This document shows, in pieces, positions 1 through 10,952 of a DNA stretch of 64,000 bases (positions within the stretch are counted from its first letter, which is position 1; the number at the start of each line of letters is the position of its first letter). The stretch is from Streptomyces sp. TRM68367 (lineage in GTDB: Bacteria > Actinomycetota > Actinomycetes > Streptomycetales > Streptomycetaceae). Made by a program: the position numbers and the translations under genes. Location: positions 81,126 through 145,125 of the forward strand of contig NZ_JACTVI010000010.1 of NCBI RefSeq assembly GCF_014495685.1, written 5' to 3'. The notes below the pieces were generated by a model. The model was not told the DNA's origin and searched no databases. It worked only from the letters and a program-made list of their open reading frames with translations.

Positions 1-347
1 TGCTGGCCCGGCGTGCCGAACAGGTACAGCACCAGGTCGTCGTCGAGCGTGATGCGGCCGTAGTCCATGGCCACGGTGGTGGTGAGCTTGCCGGGCGTGG
101 CGGTGAGGTCGTCGGTGCCCTCGCTCGCCTCGGTCATCAGCGCCTCGGTCTGCAGGGGCGTGATCTCCGAGACGGCGCCGACCAGCGTGGTCTTGCCCAC
201 GCCGAAGCCGCCGGCGACGACGATCTTCGTGGCGATCGGGGCGCGGGTGCGGTCCGTCTGCCACGATTTCAGGTCCTCGTCGGGCTCGGCGGCAGCGACG
301 AGCGGGGAGACGCCACGACGAGCGGCATCAGAGACGACGGAGTCCAC
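1..347 (-). CDS. cvnD: CvnD-type small GTP-binding protein (C-terminus outside window)
   Basis: Ras-like GTPase of the actinobacterial conservon family, the last gene of the cvnABCD unit. The minus-strand translation from a GTG at 347 shows a leader, then the P-loop GGFGVGKTT about 48 residues in, then a switch region (TEASEGTDDLT), then LFGTPGQ at the window edge, which is the G3 motif with Gly-Thr-Pro in place of the usual DxxG. The start lies 20 nt inside the end of cvnC, the usual tight packing of these operons. In the family this GTPase is thought to act downstream of the membrane kinase CvnA with the roadblock protein CvnB. The gene runs off the left edge, so the guanine-specificity motif cannot be seen. 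Confidence 0.93.
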   Translation of the reverse strand, partial: MDSVVSDAARRGVSPLVAAAEPDEDLKSWQTDRTRAPIATKIVVAGGFGVGKTTLVGAVSEITPLQTEALMTEASEGTDDLTATPGKLTTTVAMDYGRITLDDDLVLYLFGTPGQ

Positions 348-747
348 TCAGCACCCTTTCCAGCAGAGCGCGGTCCGGACGGCCGGTGCCGTGACCGGTC
401 CCGGTGCCGTACACACGGATCTTTCCCTGGTCCGCGAGGTCGCTCAGGAGGACGCGGACCACGCCGAGCGGCATGTTCAGCAGCGCGGCGATCTCAGCCA
501 CCGTACGCATGCGGCGGCACAGTTCGACGATGGCCCGCATCTCCGGCATGACCGCCGACTTCAGCGCACCGTTCGTCAGTTCCCTGCGCTCCTCCGGGGC
601 GTCCAGCGCCGCCACGAAGGTCTCCACGAGGAGGACGTGGCCGAAGCGGGTACGGCCACCGGTGAGCGAGTAGGGGCGTACGCGGGCGGGCTTGCGGTCG
701 CCGCCGCGGACCGAGAGATGCGTTTTGTTGTTCGGTGCGCTGCTCAT
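328..747 (-). CDS. cvnC: CvnC, DUF742 winged-helix protein
   Basis: A DUF742 protein of 139 residues, the normal family length. The C-terminal half (about 60-125) reads as a winged helix, with the helix-turn-helix-like segment VAEIAALLNMPLGVVRVLLSDL followed by the wing GKIRVYG. The N-terminus carries the family's basic RVRPYSLTGGRT stretch. The ATG overlaps the stop of cvnB as ATGA (744-747), so translation is probably coupled. DUF742 proteins occur almost only in conservons; a regulatory or scaffold role next to the GTPase is inferred from context. Confidence 0.93.
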   Translation of the reverse strand: MSSAPNNKTHLSVRGGDRKPARVRPYSLTGGRTRFGHVLLVETFVAALDAPEERRELTNGALKSAVMPEMRAIVELCRRMRTVAEIAALLNMPLGVVRVLLSDLADQGKIRVYGTGTGHGTGRPDRALLERVLSGLRRL

Positions 748-1253
748 CGGACGCTCCCCGTCGACTCGGAATCCTCCAGGGATTTACGGAGCTCGTTGCG
801 GAGTTCGGGCGTCAGGACGTGGCCGGCGCGGCCCACGAACAGGGCCATGTGGTACGCCACGACGCTCATGTCGCAGTCCGCGGCGCCGTGCACGCCGAGC
901 AGCGAGCCGTCGCTGATCGACATGATGAACAGGCTGCCCTCGTCCATGGCGACCATGGTGTGTTTGGCCTTGCCGAACTCCATCAGCTTGGCGGCGCCGA
1001 CGGTGAGGCTGCCGATGCCGGAGACGATGGTGGCGAGGTCGGCGGAGGAGCCGCGGGGGCCGGTGGGCTTTGCCGTGCCGGCCGCCTCGCGGGCCTCCGC
1101 GTGGCGCGAGGCGTCGGAGGAGAGCAGGAGCAGGCCGTCGGAGGAGACCACCGCGACCGACTGGATGCCCGGCACCTCCTCGACGAGGTTGGTCAGCAGC
1201 CAGTGCAGGTTGCGGGCTTCACTGCTCAGTCCGAAGGTACTGGGCGCGGTCAA
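744..1253 (-). CDS. cvnB: CvnB, roadblock/LC7 domain protein
   Basis: A roadblock/LC7 protein of 169 residues. Members of this fold regulate small Ras-like GTPases, and in conservons this one is encoded beside its GTPase. Visible features are the amphipathic helix near the start (SSEARNLHWLLTNLVEEVPG), the strand-rich core IQSVAVVSSDGLLLLSS, and GIGSLTVGAAKLMEFGKAKHTMVAMDEG. The tail (about 140-169) is variable. The start codon appears to be TTG at 1253, overlapping the cvnA stop as TTGA, and no better ATG or GTG lies nearby. The neighbours on both sides overlap it, so the four genes form one operon. Confidence 0.92.
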   Translation of the reverse strand: MTAPSTFGLSSEARNLHWLLTNLVEEVPGIQSVAVVSSDGLLLLSSDASRHAEAREAAGTAKPTGPRGSSADLATIVSGIGSLTVGAAKLMEFGKAKHTMVAMDEGSLFIMSISDGSLLGVHGAADCDMSVVAYHMALFVGRAGHVLTPELRNELRKSLEDSESTGSVR

Positions 1254-3997
1254 CTGCTTGCCTCCTCGACTGTGCCCCCCGTGGCTTCTTCGGATTCAGC
1301 GATCTCTGCTTCTGCGTCGCGGTAGCCGGCCTGCGCGCCGCTGCGGAAGCCGCCGAGGCGCTTGCGCAGGGCTTCGGCGTCGACGGAGGTCCGCTGGCGC
1401 GGGGCCGTCTGGGTGGGTTCAGTGATTTTCGGCGTGCGCTTGGGGAGGCCCTTGGCTGTGAGCTGCTCCTCGTCCGGGGTGCGCTGGTGTTCCGCCTCGG
1501 CTTCGCCTTCGGCGGGATTCTCGTTCCCACTCGCACCACCCGTGCGGGCATCGTCGGCGGGTGCGGGTGGCCCCTGTGGGGCAAAAGCAGCATCGGCGGG
1601 TGCGGGTGGTGGTCCCTGCGGTGCGAAAGCGCCGTCGGCGGGTGCGGGGGCCTTCTCCCGCTCCGGGGAGTCGTCCCTCTGGGACGGGAGCAGGAGTGCC
1701 ATCGTGGTTTCGGGGTCGTCCTCGGGTGTTGCCGGCTCCGCCGCGCGGCGCACCGCCTTCTCCGCCAGGGTGACCAGGGGGTCGGCCGACTCCGAGCGGC
1801 CGTGGAGGACGTTGGAGTTGGCCTCGGCGTCGGCGCCGGGGAGGGTCATCGTGTCGGTGTGGGAGACGCGGGTCGTCGAGGTGGGGATCGCGGAGGGTGG
1901 GGCGGGGACCAGCAAGGTGGTGGGGAGGACCACCACCGCCGCTACGCCGCCCTGCTTCTGCTGGCGCAGCCGGACGCGGGCGCCGTGGCGGTGGGCGAGG
2001 CGGGCCACGACGTACAGGCCGAGGCCCAGGCCGTCCTCGCCCTCCTGCTCGAAGGGGGTCTCCGGGTCGAACTCGGCGAGGCGGGTGTTGAGCCGGCTCA
2101 TGCGGTCGGCGGCCATGCCGATGCCCTCGTCGTGGACGGAGAGCATGACCTCGCCGTTCTCCAGCAGCCAGCCGGAGACCTCGACGGGCAGGTCGGGCGG
2201 GGAGAACGAGGTGGCGTTCTCCATGAGTTCGGCCAGGAGGTGGGAGAGGTCGTCCGCAGCGAAGCCCGCCACGTGCGCGTGCGGGGGCAGGGCGGCGATG
2301 CGGACGCGCTCGTACCGCTCGATCTCGCTGACCGCGGCGCGCACGACGTCGACGAGCGGGACCGGTCCCGCGTGGTGCTGGACTTGCTCGGTGCCGGCGA
2401 GGACGAGGAGGTTCTCGCTGTGCCGGCGCATGACCGTGGCGAAGTGGTCGAGTTTGAAGAGAGTCGAGAGGCGCTCGGGGTCCTGTTCGCGCGCCTCCAG
2501 GCCCTCGATGACGGTGAGCTGACGCTCCACCAGGCCGAGGGTGCGCAGCGACAGGTTCACGAAGGTGTGGCCGATGGTGGTGCGCAGCCGCTCCATCTGT
2601 GTCAGGGACTCGGCGAGTTCGGCGCGCAGCTGCTCGCGTGCGTCGGCCATCTTCTGCCGCTGCCCGACGAGGTGCTTGCGGTCGTCCTCCAGGGTGGTGA
2701 CCCGCTCGGCGAGGGCGACGGCGTGCGTGTGCAGGGCGTTGACGGAGCGCACGACCTGGGCGAACTCGTCGTTGCGGCCGGTGAAGGTGACCGGCGCCTC
2801 GGCGACCGGGTCCGCGGCGTCGGCCAGCCGGGCCGTGCCCCGGCGCAGCACGGACAGCGGGCGGGTGAGCGTGCGGGCCAGGGCCGTGGCGATGCCGACG
2901 GCGAGCAGCACGAGGGCGCCGAGCAGGGCGATACGGATCTCCAGCGCGGTGACGTCGTCGTCGCGCAGGGACTCCAGGGACTTGGTGCGGCGGTCGTACA
3001 GCGCGGACTCGGCGCCGCGCATCCGGTCGACGCGGGCGGAGAGCGCGTTCGCCAGCTTGCCGGTGCTGGTGGCGAGGTCGCGGTCGGAGAGCGTCGGCTC
3101 GTCGGTGAGGGTGGCGAGGTACTGGTCGGCGGAGTTGACCTCGGGGCCGGTGACCGTGGAGTCGTAGCTCGTGCGGGCCGTCTTGGACGCGGTGTCGCGG
3201 AAGTCGGCGAGCGCGGCGTCGGAGCGCAGCCGGGCCTGCTGGGCGGCGGCGCTCAGGGCGTCGCGCTGCTTGGTGTCGGCCGAGGAGGAGGTGACGGTCT
3301 CGGTCGCCAGGCCGGTGACGGGGTCGATGACCGTCTCGGTGCGGGACGGCACGTTGAGCGCGGCGAGCAGCAGGCCGCGGGCGGCGGCCGCCTGCTGCAC
3401 GGCGGAGTCCAGCTCGGCCAGGGCGTACGCGCCGGAGCCCGCGCGGGGCGGCGACTGCTGGGCCAGCTGCTCGGCGAGCCGGTGCAGTTCCGTGATCGCG
3501 GTGGAGTAGGCCTGGTGCGCTTCGAGAGCACTGCTCCGGCCGGTGAGCGCCGCCCGCCGGATGGCTGCGATGTCATCGAGGTCGCCGCGCAGGGCGGGGG
3601 GCGTGTCCGAGTCGGCGCGCAGCTCCCGGACCTGCCGGTCGACGCGGGCGCTGTGCTGTTCGGAGGGCGCCTTGGACTTGGGACGGCCGGCCGCGATGTA
3701 CGACGTCACCTCGTCGCGCTCGTCGGCGAGCGCGTGGGACAGGGTGAGCGCTTCCTCGGTCTGCTGGGCGAGCGTCACCAGGTCCTGGGAGTCGCTGAGT
3801 TGGCCGGAGGCTGCGACGACGGAGGGAGTACCGGCCGCGGCGACGGCGGCGGCCACCACGGCGACAGCGATGATCAGCCGATTGCGTACGTGGGTCGGGC
3901 GGCCCTTGCCGGTGAGGGGCGTGTGCTCCGCGCCCCCCGTGGGGGGCGTCTGCTTGCCTGAGCGACGAGGCCGCATCTTCTGCACCGGTGCTCGCAT
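1250..3997 (-). CDS. cvnA: CvnA, nitrate/nitrite-sensor-type histidine kinase
   Basis: Membrane sensor kinase of the conservon, about 915 residues from ATG 3997 (an ATG at 3976 is equally possible). Order: short cytoplasmic N-terminus; first membrane helix (RLIIAVAVVAAAVAAAG); a long extracytoplasmic helical domain of the nitrate/nitrite-sensing type; second membrane helix (IALLGALVLLAVGIATALA); HAMP; helical dimerisation region; HATPase_c with N-box LMENATSFSPP, DEGIGM and GLGLGLYVV; then a Pro/Ala/Glu-rich disordered tail with repeated APADxAFAPQGPP units. There is no standard H-box, as is usual for this class. The gene is divergent from the PP2C-like gene across a 364-bp gap. Confidence 0.92.
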   Translation of the reverse strand: MRAPVQKMRPRRSGKQTPPTGGAEHTPLTGKGRPTHVRNRLIIAVAVVAAAVAAAGTPSVVAASGQLSDSQDLVTLAQQTEEALTLSHALADERDEVTSYIAAGRPKSKAPSEQHSARVDRQVRELRADSDTPPALRGDLDDIAAIRRAALTGRSSALEAHQAYSTAITELHRLAEQLAQQSPPRAGSGAYALAELDSAVQQAAAARGLLLAALNVPSRTETVIDPVTGLATETVTSSSADTKQRDALSAAAQQARLRSDAALADFRDTASKTARTSYDSTVTGPEVNSADQYLATLTDEPTLSDRDLATSTGKLANALSARVDRMRGAESALYDRRTKSLESLRDDDVTALEIRIALLGALVLLAVGIATALARTLTRPLSVLRRGTARLADAADPVAEAPVTFTGRNDEFAQVVRSVNALHTHAVALAERVTTLEDDRKHLVGQRQKMADAREQLRAELAESLTQMERLRTTIGHTFVNLSLRTLGLVERQLTVIEGLEAREQDPERLSTLFKLDHFATVMRRHSENLLVLAGTEQVQHHAGPVPLVDVVRAAVSEIERYERVRIAALPPHAHVAGFAADDLSHLLAELMENATSFSPPDLPVEVSGWLLENGEVMLSVHDEGIGMAADRMSRLNTRLAEFDPETPFEQEGEDGLGLGLYVVARLAHRHGARVRLRQQKQGGVAAVVVLPTTLLVPAPPSAIPTSTTRVSHTDTMTLPGADAEANSNVLHGRSESADPLVTLAEKAVRRAAEPATPEDDPETTMALLLPSQRDDSPEREKAPAPADGAFAPQGPPPAPADAAFAPQGPPAPADDARTGGASGNENPAEGEAEAEHQRTPDEEQLTAKGLPKRTPKITEPTQTAPRQRTSVDAEALRKRLGGFRSGAQAGYRDAEAEIAESEEATGGTVEEASS

Positions 3998-4361
3998 TCC
4001 TGACTCGTGTACCCATGGGCCCGGGTGGCGCTCCGTCAACGGGGGCCGACAGACGCACGCTCCGTACAGCTCCCGACCCTCCCAGTGCCGGTGGGCAGGG
4101 GGCGCGCATCATCCGACCCGCCACCCGAAGGAGTGAACATCGGACAGGAGTTGGGGGGCAAGTTCCCCTGGCGTGTGCATCCGCCTTGCCCGGCGCGCGG
4201 GTTGGACGTCCGCGGCGGGTGGTGACAGTATTCGCCACCACGTATGCCCGGAACGGATCATTCCACCGCAAACCTGGCTCCTGACCTGCGGGGCGGCGCC
4301 GAACCGGCAACGGATGCCAGCCTCTCGCGAACCTTGTGATGGGCTCGTGCAGACTGGCTGG

Positions 4362-5150
4362 ATGCGCACGGAACTCGTCTCGGAACCCGGCGATCCGGGC
4401 CGCCCCAACGAGGACTTCGCGAGCGTCGGAGTTCCGGCCTGCGGACAGGGCGGTGCGCTCGTCGTGCTGGACGGGGTGACGCCGCCGGCGAGCGGAGCGG
4501 GCTGCCTGCATTCCGTCCCCTGGTTCACCGCACGGCTCGGCGGAGCCCTGACCGAACTGACCGTTTCACTCCCCGATGTCCCCCTCGCCGAAGCCCTGTC
4601 CCGCGCCATCGCGCGTACCGCCGAAGCTCATCGCGCAACCTGTGACCTTTCTCACCCTCGCACCCCACAGGCAACTGTGGTCCTGGCCCGCTGGTCCGCC
4701 GACACGGTCGAGTACCTGGTCCTGTCCGACTCGGCCCTGCTGGTTCAGGCCACGGACGGATCGGTCACGGCGCTCCTCGACGACCGCCTGTCCCGCGTCC
4801 CCCGCTCCGCCCTGGCCACGCACACCCTGGTCGACGCCACGGTCCGCAACAAGGAGGGCGGCTTCTTCACGGCCGCCGCGGACCCGTCGGCGGCGGCACG
4901 CGCGGTGACCGGCGCCCTGCCGCGCCGCGAGGTGCGCGCTCTGGCCGCCCTGACCGACGGGGCGACCCGGTGGGTGGAGACGTTCCGGGAGGGCGACTGG
5001 AGCGACTGCTTCCGGCTCGTGGGGAAGGGGGGCGCGCGGGCACTGGTGGACCGCGTACGGGACCTGGAGCGGGCCGACCGGGAGGAACGGGCGCACCTGG
5101 GGCGGGGCAAGACGCACGACGACGCGACGGTGGTGCACGTCGAGCTGTGA
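4362..5150 (+). CDS. PP2C-like serine/threonine phosphatase domain protein
   Basis: A 262-residue soluble protein with a reduced PP2C-type fold. Recognisable pieces are NEDF near the start (first metal-binding region), VVLDGVTPP in place of DGxGG, YLVLSDSALLV, ALTDGATRW, and the C-terminal THDDATVVHVEL, which matches the last PP2C motif (DDxT). The catalytic aspartates are therefore partly kept, but the central glycine pair is changed, so activity is uncertain. The start is ATG 4362, giving the N-terminus MRTELVSEPGDPGRPNEDF; the frame is open further upstream without similarity. No partner kinase lies beside it. The gap to cvnA (3998-4361) holds both promoters and no convincing gene. Confidence 0.7.
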   Translation: MRTELVSEPGDPGRPNEDFASVGVPACGQGGALVVLDGVTPPASGAGCLHSVPWFTARLGGALTELTVSLPDVPLAEALSRAIARTAEAHRATCDLSHPRTPQATVVLARWSADTVEYLVLSDSALLVQATDGSVTALLDDRLSRVPRSALATHTLVDATVRNKEGGFFTAAADPSAAARAVTGALPRREVRALAALTDGATRWVETFREGDWSDCFRLVGKGGARALVDRVRDLERADREERAHLGRGKTHDDATVVHVEL

Positions 5151-5281
5151 ACGGCGGGGCCCTCCGACTTCGCAAGCCGTTCCCGCTCCGTAAGGCCCAC
5201 GATGACAATCCGGGCGTAACGTGACGAATACGCGCCAATGCCGATCGGTATGCCACGGCCGCCGCGCCGGAAGGAGTGATC

Positions 5282-6373
5282 ATGTCGAGTCCCGGAACAC
5301 AGCAGACACCGCTGGATCCCGCACGGCAGGAGGCGTTCGCGGGCGAAGTGACGGACGTGCTCAACAAGGCCGCGCTCGCCCTGCTCACCAGCGTCGGCCA
5401 CCAGTGCGGGCTGTTCGACACCCTGGCCGCCCTTCCGCCGTCGACCAGCGCCGGCCTCGCCAAGGCGGCGGACCTCGACGAACGCTACGTACGCGAGTGG
5501 CTGGGCGGCATGGTGGTCGGCGGGTTCGTGGTGTACGACCCGGACGAGCGGACCTACCGGCTGCCGCCCGAGCACGCCGCCTCGCTGACCAGCGCGGCCG
5601 GACCGGACAACCTCGCCGGGATGATGCAGTACATCGCGCTGATGGGTGAGGTCGAGCAGCAGATCGTGCGCTGCTTCCACGAGGGCGGAGGCGTGCCGTA
5701 CTCGGCCTATCCGCGCTTCCAGGCGCTCCAGGCCCAGGAGACCGCGCGGGTCTACGACCGGGTGCTGGTGAGCACGATCGTGCCGCTCGTACCAGGCCTT
5801 GCCGAGCGGCTGCGGGACGGCATCGACGCCCTCGACGTGGGGACGGGGCAGGGGCACGCCCCGCTCGTGCTGGCGCGGGCCTTCCCGGCGAGCCGGTTCC
5901 ACGGCCTGGACCAGTCGGAGGACGGCATCACGGCCGCGCGCGCCGAGGCGGACCGCGCCGGGCTCGGCAACGTGCGCTACACCGCGGCGGACTCGACCGC
6001 GATCACCGGCACGTACGACCTGATCACCGCCTTCGACGTGATCCACGACCTGGCACGGCCGGCCGAGACGCTGTCGGCGATCGCCGGGGCGCTGCGCGAC
6101 GGCGGCACGTTCCTCATGGGCGACATCGCCGCCTCCAGCAGGCTGGAGCAGAACATCGGGCATCCCTTCGGGCCCGCGCTCTACGGCTTCTCCGTGTTCT
6201 ACTGCATGACGACCTCGCTGAGCACCGGCGGAGCCGGCCTCGGCACCGCGTGGGGCCGGGAGACCGCCCTGCGGATGCTCACCGAGGCGGGTTTCGGCCA
6301 GGTCGAGGTCAAGTCGGTGGAGGGCGACCCGATCAACGCCTACTACATCGCCACCAAGGGCGGCTCGTCGTGA
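5282..6373 (+). CDS. SAM-dependent methyltransferase with N-terminal winged helix (Rv2258c-like)
   Basis: A class I methyltransferase of 363 residues. The first 100 residues form a helical, winged-helix dimerisation region (FDTLAALPPSTSAGLAKAADLDERYVREWL). Motif I is LDVGTGQGHAPLVLA around residue 183, the acidic post-I motif is FHGLDQSEDG, and motif IV is ITAFDVIHDL. The architecture matches O/N-methyltransferases such as mycobacterial Rv2258c, whose substrates are not established. ATG 5282 sits 7 nt after GGAG; a GTG two codons earlier is less well spaced. It stands alone between convergent and tandem neighbours, so context gives no substrate. Confidence 0.85.
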   Translation: MSSPGTQQTPLDPARQEAFAGEVTDVLNKAALALLTSVGHQCGLFDTLAALPPSTSAGLAKAADLDERYVREWLGGMVVGGFVVYDPDERTYRLPPEHAASLTSAAGPDNLAGMMQYIALMGEVEQQIVRCFHEGGGVPYSAYPRFQALQAQETARVYDRVLVSTIVPLVPGLAERLRDGIDALDVGTGQGHAPLVLARAFPASRFHGLDQSEDGITAARAEADRAGLGNVRYTAADSTAITGTYDLITAFDVIHDLARPAETLSAIAGALRDGGTFLMGDIAASSRLEQNIGHPFGPALYGFSVFYCMTTSLSTGGAGLGTAWGRETALRMLTEAGFGQVEVKSVEGDPINAYYIATKGGSS

Positions 6374-6397
6374 CCGGAGCCGTGCGGAACCACACGC

Positions 6398-7582
6398 TCA
6401 GTCCAGCGCCGCGGCCATCCGGCGGACCGCCTCGGTGATCAGCTCCGGCGAGGTGGCCAGGTTCATCCGGACGAAGCCCGCCCCGCCGGTGCCGAAGTGC
6501 GTCCCGCAGTTCAGGGCGACCCGGCCGCGCTCGAGGAACACGTCGGCCGGTGCGTCGCCGAGGCCCAGGTCCCGGCAGTCCACCCAGGCCAGGTAGGTGC
6601 CCTGGGCGGGCGTGTGCCGGACGGCGGGCAGGTGCTCGGCCAGCAGACCGGTCAGCAGCCGCCGGTTGGCGTCGAGGCCGGACAGCAGGGCGTCGAGCCA
6701 GTCGCCGCCGTCCCGCAGGGCCGCGGTGTGGGCGAGGATGCCGACGTGGCTGGGGCCGTGGCTGACCTCCTCGGGAAGGCGGGCCAGGTCCTCGGCCGCG
6801 TCGGGCCCGGCGATGGCGAGGGCGGCCTTGAGCCCGGCCAGGTTCCACGCCTTGGAAGCCGACATCAGGGACAGCCCGTTCTCCCCGCCGGGCACGCTCA
6901 GGTACGGCACGAAGGAGACGCCCGCGGCGACGAGCGGGGCGTGGATCTCGTCGGCCACGACGCGTACGCCGTACGTCCGGGCCAGCCGCGCGATGTCCGT
7001 CAGCTCGGCGGCGGTGTGCACGGTTCCGGTCGGGTTGTGCGGGCTGCACAGCAGGTACACCGGCCGCCCGGCACGCCGGGTGACCTGCCGGAACGCATCC
7101 TCCAGCACGGCGAGGTCGATCCGCCCGTCGGCGCCCAGCGGCGCCTCGGCTATGGGGCGGCCCAGGTTCCCGACGAACTGGTAGAAGGGCGGGTACACCG
7201 GGCAGTTCATGACGACGGGGTCGCCGGCCCCGGAGACCAGCTTCAGCATCTCGACGACGCCCAGCATCACGTCGGGCACGATCGCCGTGCGCTCCACGGC
7301 GAGCCCGTCCCAGCCCCACCGCGCGCGGGTGAACCCGGCCAGCGCCTCGGCGTACGCCGTCCCGGCCGGGTAGCCGGTGTCGCCGAGCGCCACCGCGTCG
7401 GTGACCGCCCGCGCCACGGGCTCGGCCAGCGGGACGTCCATCTCGGCCACCCACAGCGGCAGCACATCCTCGGGGTAGGTCCGCCACTTCATGCTCGTAC
7501 GGCGCCGGAGCTGCTCCAGGGACAGCTGGGACAGGGGGTTGGCGCCGGGGGATGCGGAGGTGTCGCGCGGCATGGTGTCCAT
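6398..7582 (-). CDS. MalY/PatB-type PLP aminotransferase (likely C-S lyase)
   Basis: Fold-type I PLP enzyme of about 394 residues. It shows the MalY/PatB signature: N-terminal [31 protein letters not shown] (Asn/Pro contacts to the cofactor), [11 protein letters not shown] (pyridine-N aspartate) and [13 protein letters not shown], where the lysine forms the Schiff base. Family members usually act as cystathionine beta-lyases or other C-S lyases rather than as true aminotransferases. Start 7582 is chosen for length; ATG 7573 is equally possible and neither has a strong ribosome site. Its start faces lon, so the two promoters share the 7583-7730 gap containing the HAIR box. Confidence 0.88.
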   Translation of the reverse strand: MDTMPRDTSASPGANPLSQLSLEQLRRRTSMKWRTYPEDVLPLWVAEMDVPLAEPVARAVTDAVALGDTGYPAGTAYAEALAGFTRARWGWDGLAVERTAIVPDVMLGVVEMLKLVSGAGDPVVMNCPVYPPFYQFVGNLGRPIAEAPLGADGRIDLAVLEDAFRQVTRRAGRPVYLLCSPHNPTGTVHTAAELTDIARLARTYGVRVVADEIHAPLVAAGVSFVPYLSVPGGENGLSLMSASKAWNLAGLKAALAIAGPDAAEDLARLPEEVSHGPSHVGILAHTAALRDGGDWLDALLSGLDANRRLLTGLLAEHLPAVRHTPAQGTYLAWVDCRDLGLGDAPADVFLERGRVALNCGTHFGTGGAGFVRMNLATSPELITEAVRRMAAALD

Positions 7583-7689
7583 CGGCACAAGGTAAACGGC
7601 CCCGGCTGCAGCCCGTTGGTCCCTTCGGCCCACCGCCTGGATCGCTCAGAGCGAACATCCCCTGGGGAACATTCGACCGCCGTCGTGCA

Positions 7690-7708
7690 TTGAGTCGGCA
7701 TAACTCAA
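7690..7708 (+). promoter_or_regulatory. HAIR element (HspR operator) upstream of lon
   Basis: The sequence is TTGAGT, seven bases, ACTCAA, a perfect inverted repeat matching the HspR-associated inverted repeat consensus (CTTGAGT-N7-ACTCAAG) except for its outermost bases. It lies 22 bp upstream of the lon start codon. HspR control of lon is established in Streptomyces, so repression relieved by heat shock is the expected mode here. Confidence 0.9.
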
Positions 7709-7730
7709 CTTGACTGCCGAAGGGGAGATC

Positions 7731-10154
<2,424 letters not shown>

Positions 10155-10200
10155 CGGCGTAGTCCATCAGCGGGCTCCGCCCGCGGGCACCGGATGAAGG

Positions 10201-10237
10201 GAAGGCCCCGGTTTTCGTGAGGGAGGCCCGGGCCTTC
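10201..10237 (+). terminator. Rho-independent-like hairpin after lon
   Basis: GAAGGCCCCGG (10201-10211) pairs with CCCGGGCCTTC (10227-10237) across a 15-nt loop rich in T and G. It lies 46 bp after the lon stop and before the MarR gene, so it probably ends the lon transcript. There is no clear U-tract, as is common in Streptomyces. Confidence 0.7.
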
Positions 10238-10349
10238 TCCGTGCCGTACGGCCGTGCCGGGGTCCGCAGGCTGCCGCTGGTCTGGGCCTGCGGAATACTT
10301 GCGGAGCTGCGGCGCAATGGTGAAGCAAAGAACCGAGGCAGGGGCTGAC

Positions 10350-10841
10350 GTGCACGAGGGCGGAAACGACGGGCGTCCGGACGACGCCGGGGAGCCGGGA
10401 CGCGGCGTGGACCAGCCCGGGTTCCTGGCGCTGGAGCGGGAGCTGACCGTGCTGCTGCGCCGCGCCCGGGCCAACCAGGGCGAGATGGCCCGGGAGGTCC
10501 ACCCGGACCTCGAACCGTCCGCGTACGGCCTGCTGGTACGGCTGGACGAGTACGGCCGGCAGCGCGCCACCGAGCTCGCCGCCTACATCGGCGTCGGCAA
10601 GGCGACGATGTCCCGCCAGCTGCGCGCCCTGGAGCACCTCGGGCTCATCGCCCGCGAGCCCGACCCCGCCGACGGCCGCGCCTGGCTCGTCGCCCTCACC
10701 CAGGAGGGCCAGGACCGGGTCCGCAAGGTCCGCGAGGCCCGCCGCGCCCGCTACGCCCGCCGCCTCGCCGACTGGAACCCCGACGAGGTCACGGAACTGG
10801 CCCGGCTGCTGCACCAGCTGAACCGGGGCATGGAGAAGTAG
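10350..10841 (+). CDS. MarR-family transcriptional regulator
   Basis: A winged-helix dimeric regulator of about 163 residues. The core is RATELAAYIGVGKATMSRQLRALEHLGLIAREPDPADGRAWLVALTQEG, with recognition helix KATMSRQL and wing DPADGRAW, typical of MarR. The helical ends form the dimer interface. GTG 10350 is chosen because AGGGG lies 6 nt upstream; ATG 10317 would add 11 residues. Target unknown; a possible operator TTGC-N11-GCAA lies around 10299-10317. The last codons run into a tandem-repeat array. Confidence 0.9.
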   Translation: MHEGGNDGRPDDAGEPGRGVDQPGFLALERELTVLLRRARANQGEMAREVHPDLEPSAYGLLVRLDEYGRQRATELAAYIGVGKATMSRQLRALEHLGLIAREPDPADGRAWLVALTQEGQDRVRKVREARRARYARRLADWNPDEVTELARLLHQLNRGMEK

Positions 10842-10952
10842 CGTTACGCCCGGCACGGAGAGGTAGCCCTGCGCCGGGCACGGAAGGGCCGCCCCACGCC
10901 AGGCATGGGTGAAGCAGCCCCACGCCGGCCTGGAGAAGTAGCCCTACGCCGG
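10827..10952. repeat. Five degenerate ~25-bp tandem repeats spanning two convergent stop codons
   Basis: Units start at about 10827, 10852, 10877, 10902 and 10928 and follow the pattern GGCAYGGAGAAGTAGCCCTA then CGCCG. The first unit contains the MarR stop (M-E-K-TAG) and the last contains the stop of the convergent rhomboid-like gene. The repeat therefore fills the whole 102-bp space between the two genes and extends into both. No gene lies in it. Confidence 0.8.

Noticed and set aside
1070..3961. A 963-codon plus-strand frame opposite cvnA
   Set aside because: Shadow of cvnA; composition is Gly/Arg/Val-rich without any recognisable motif.
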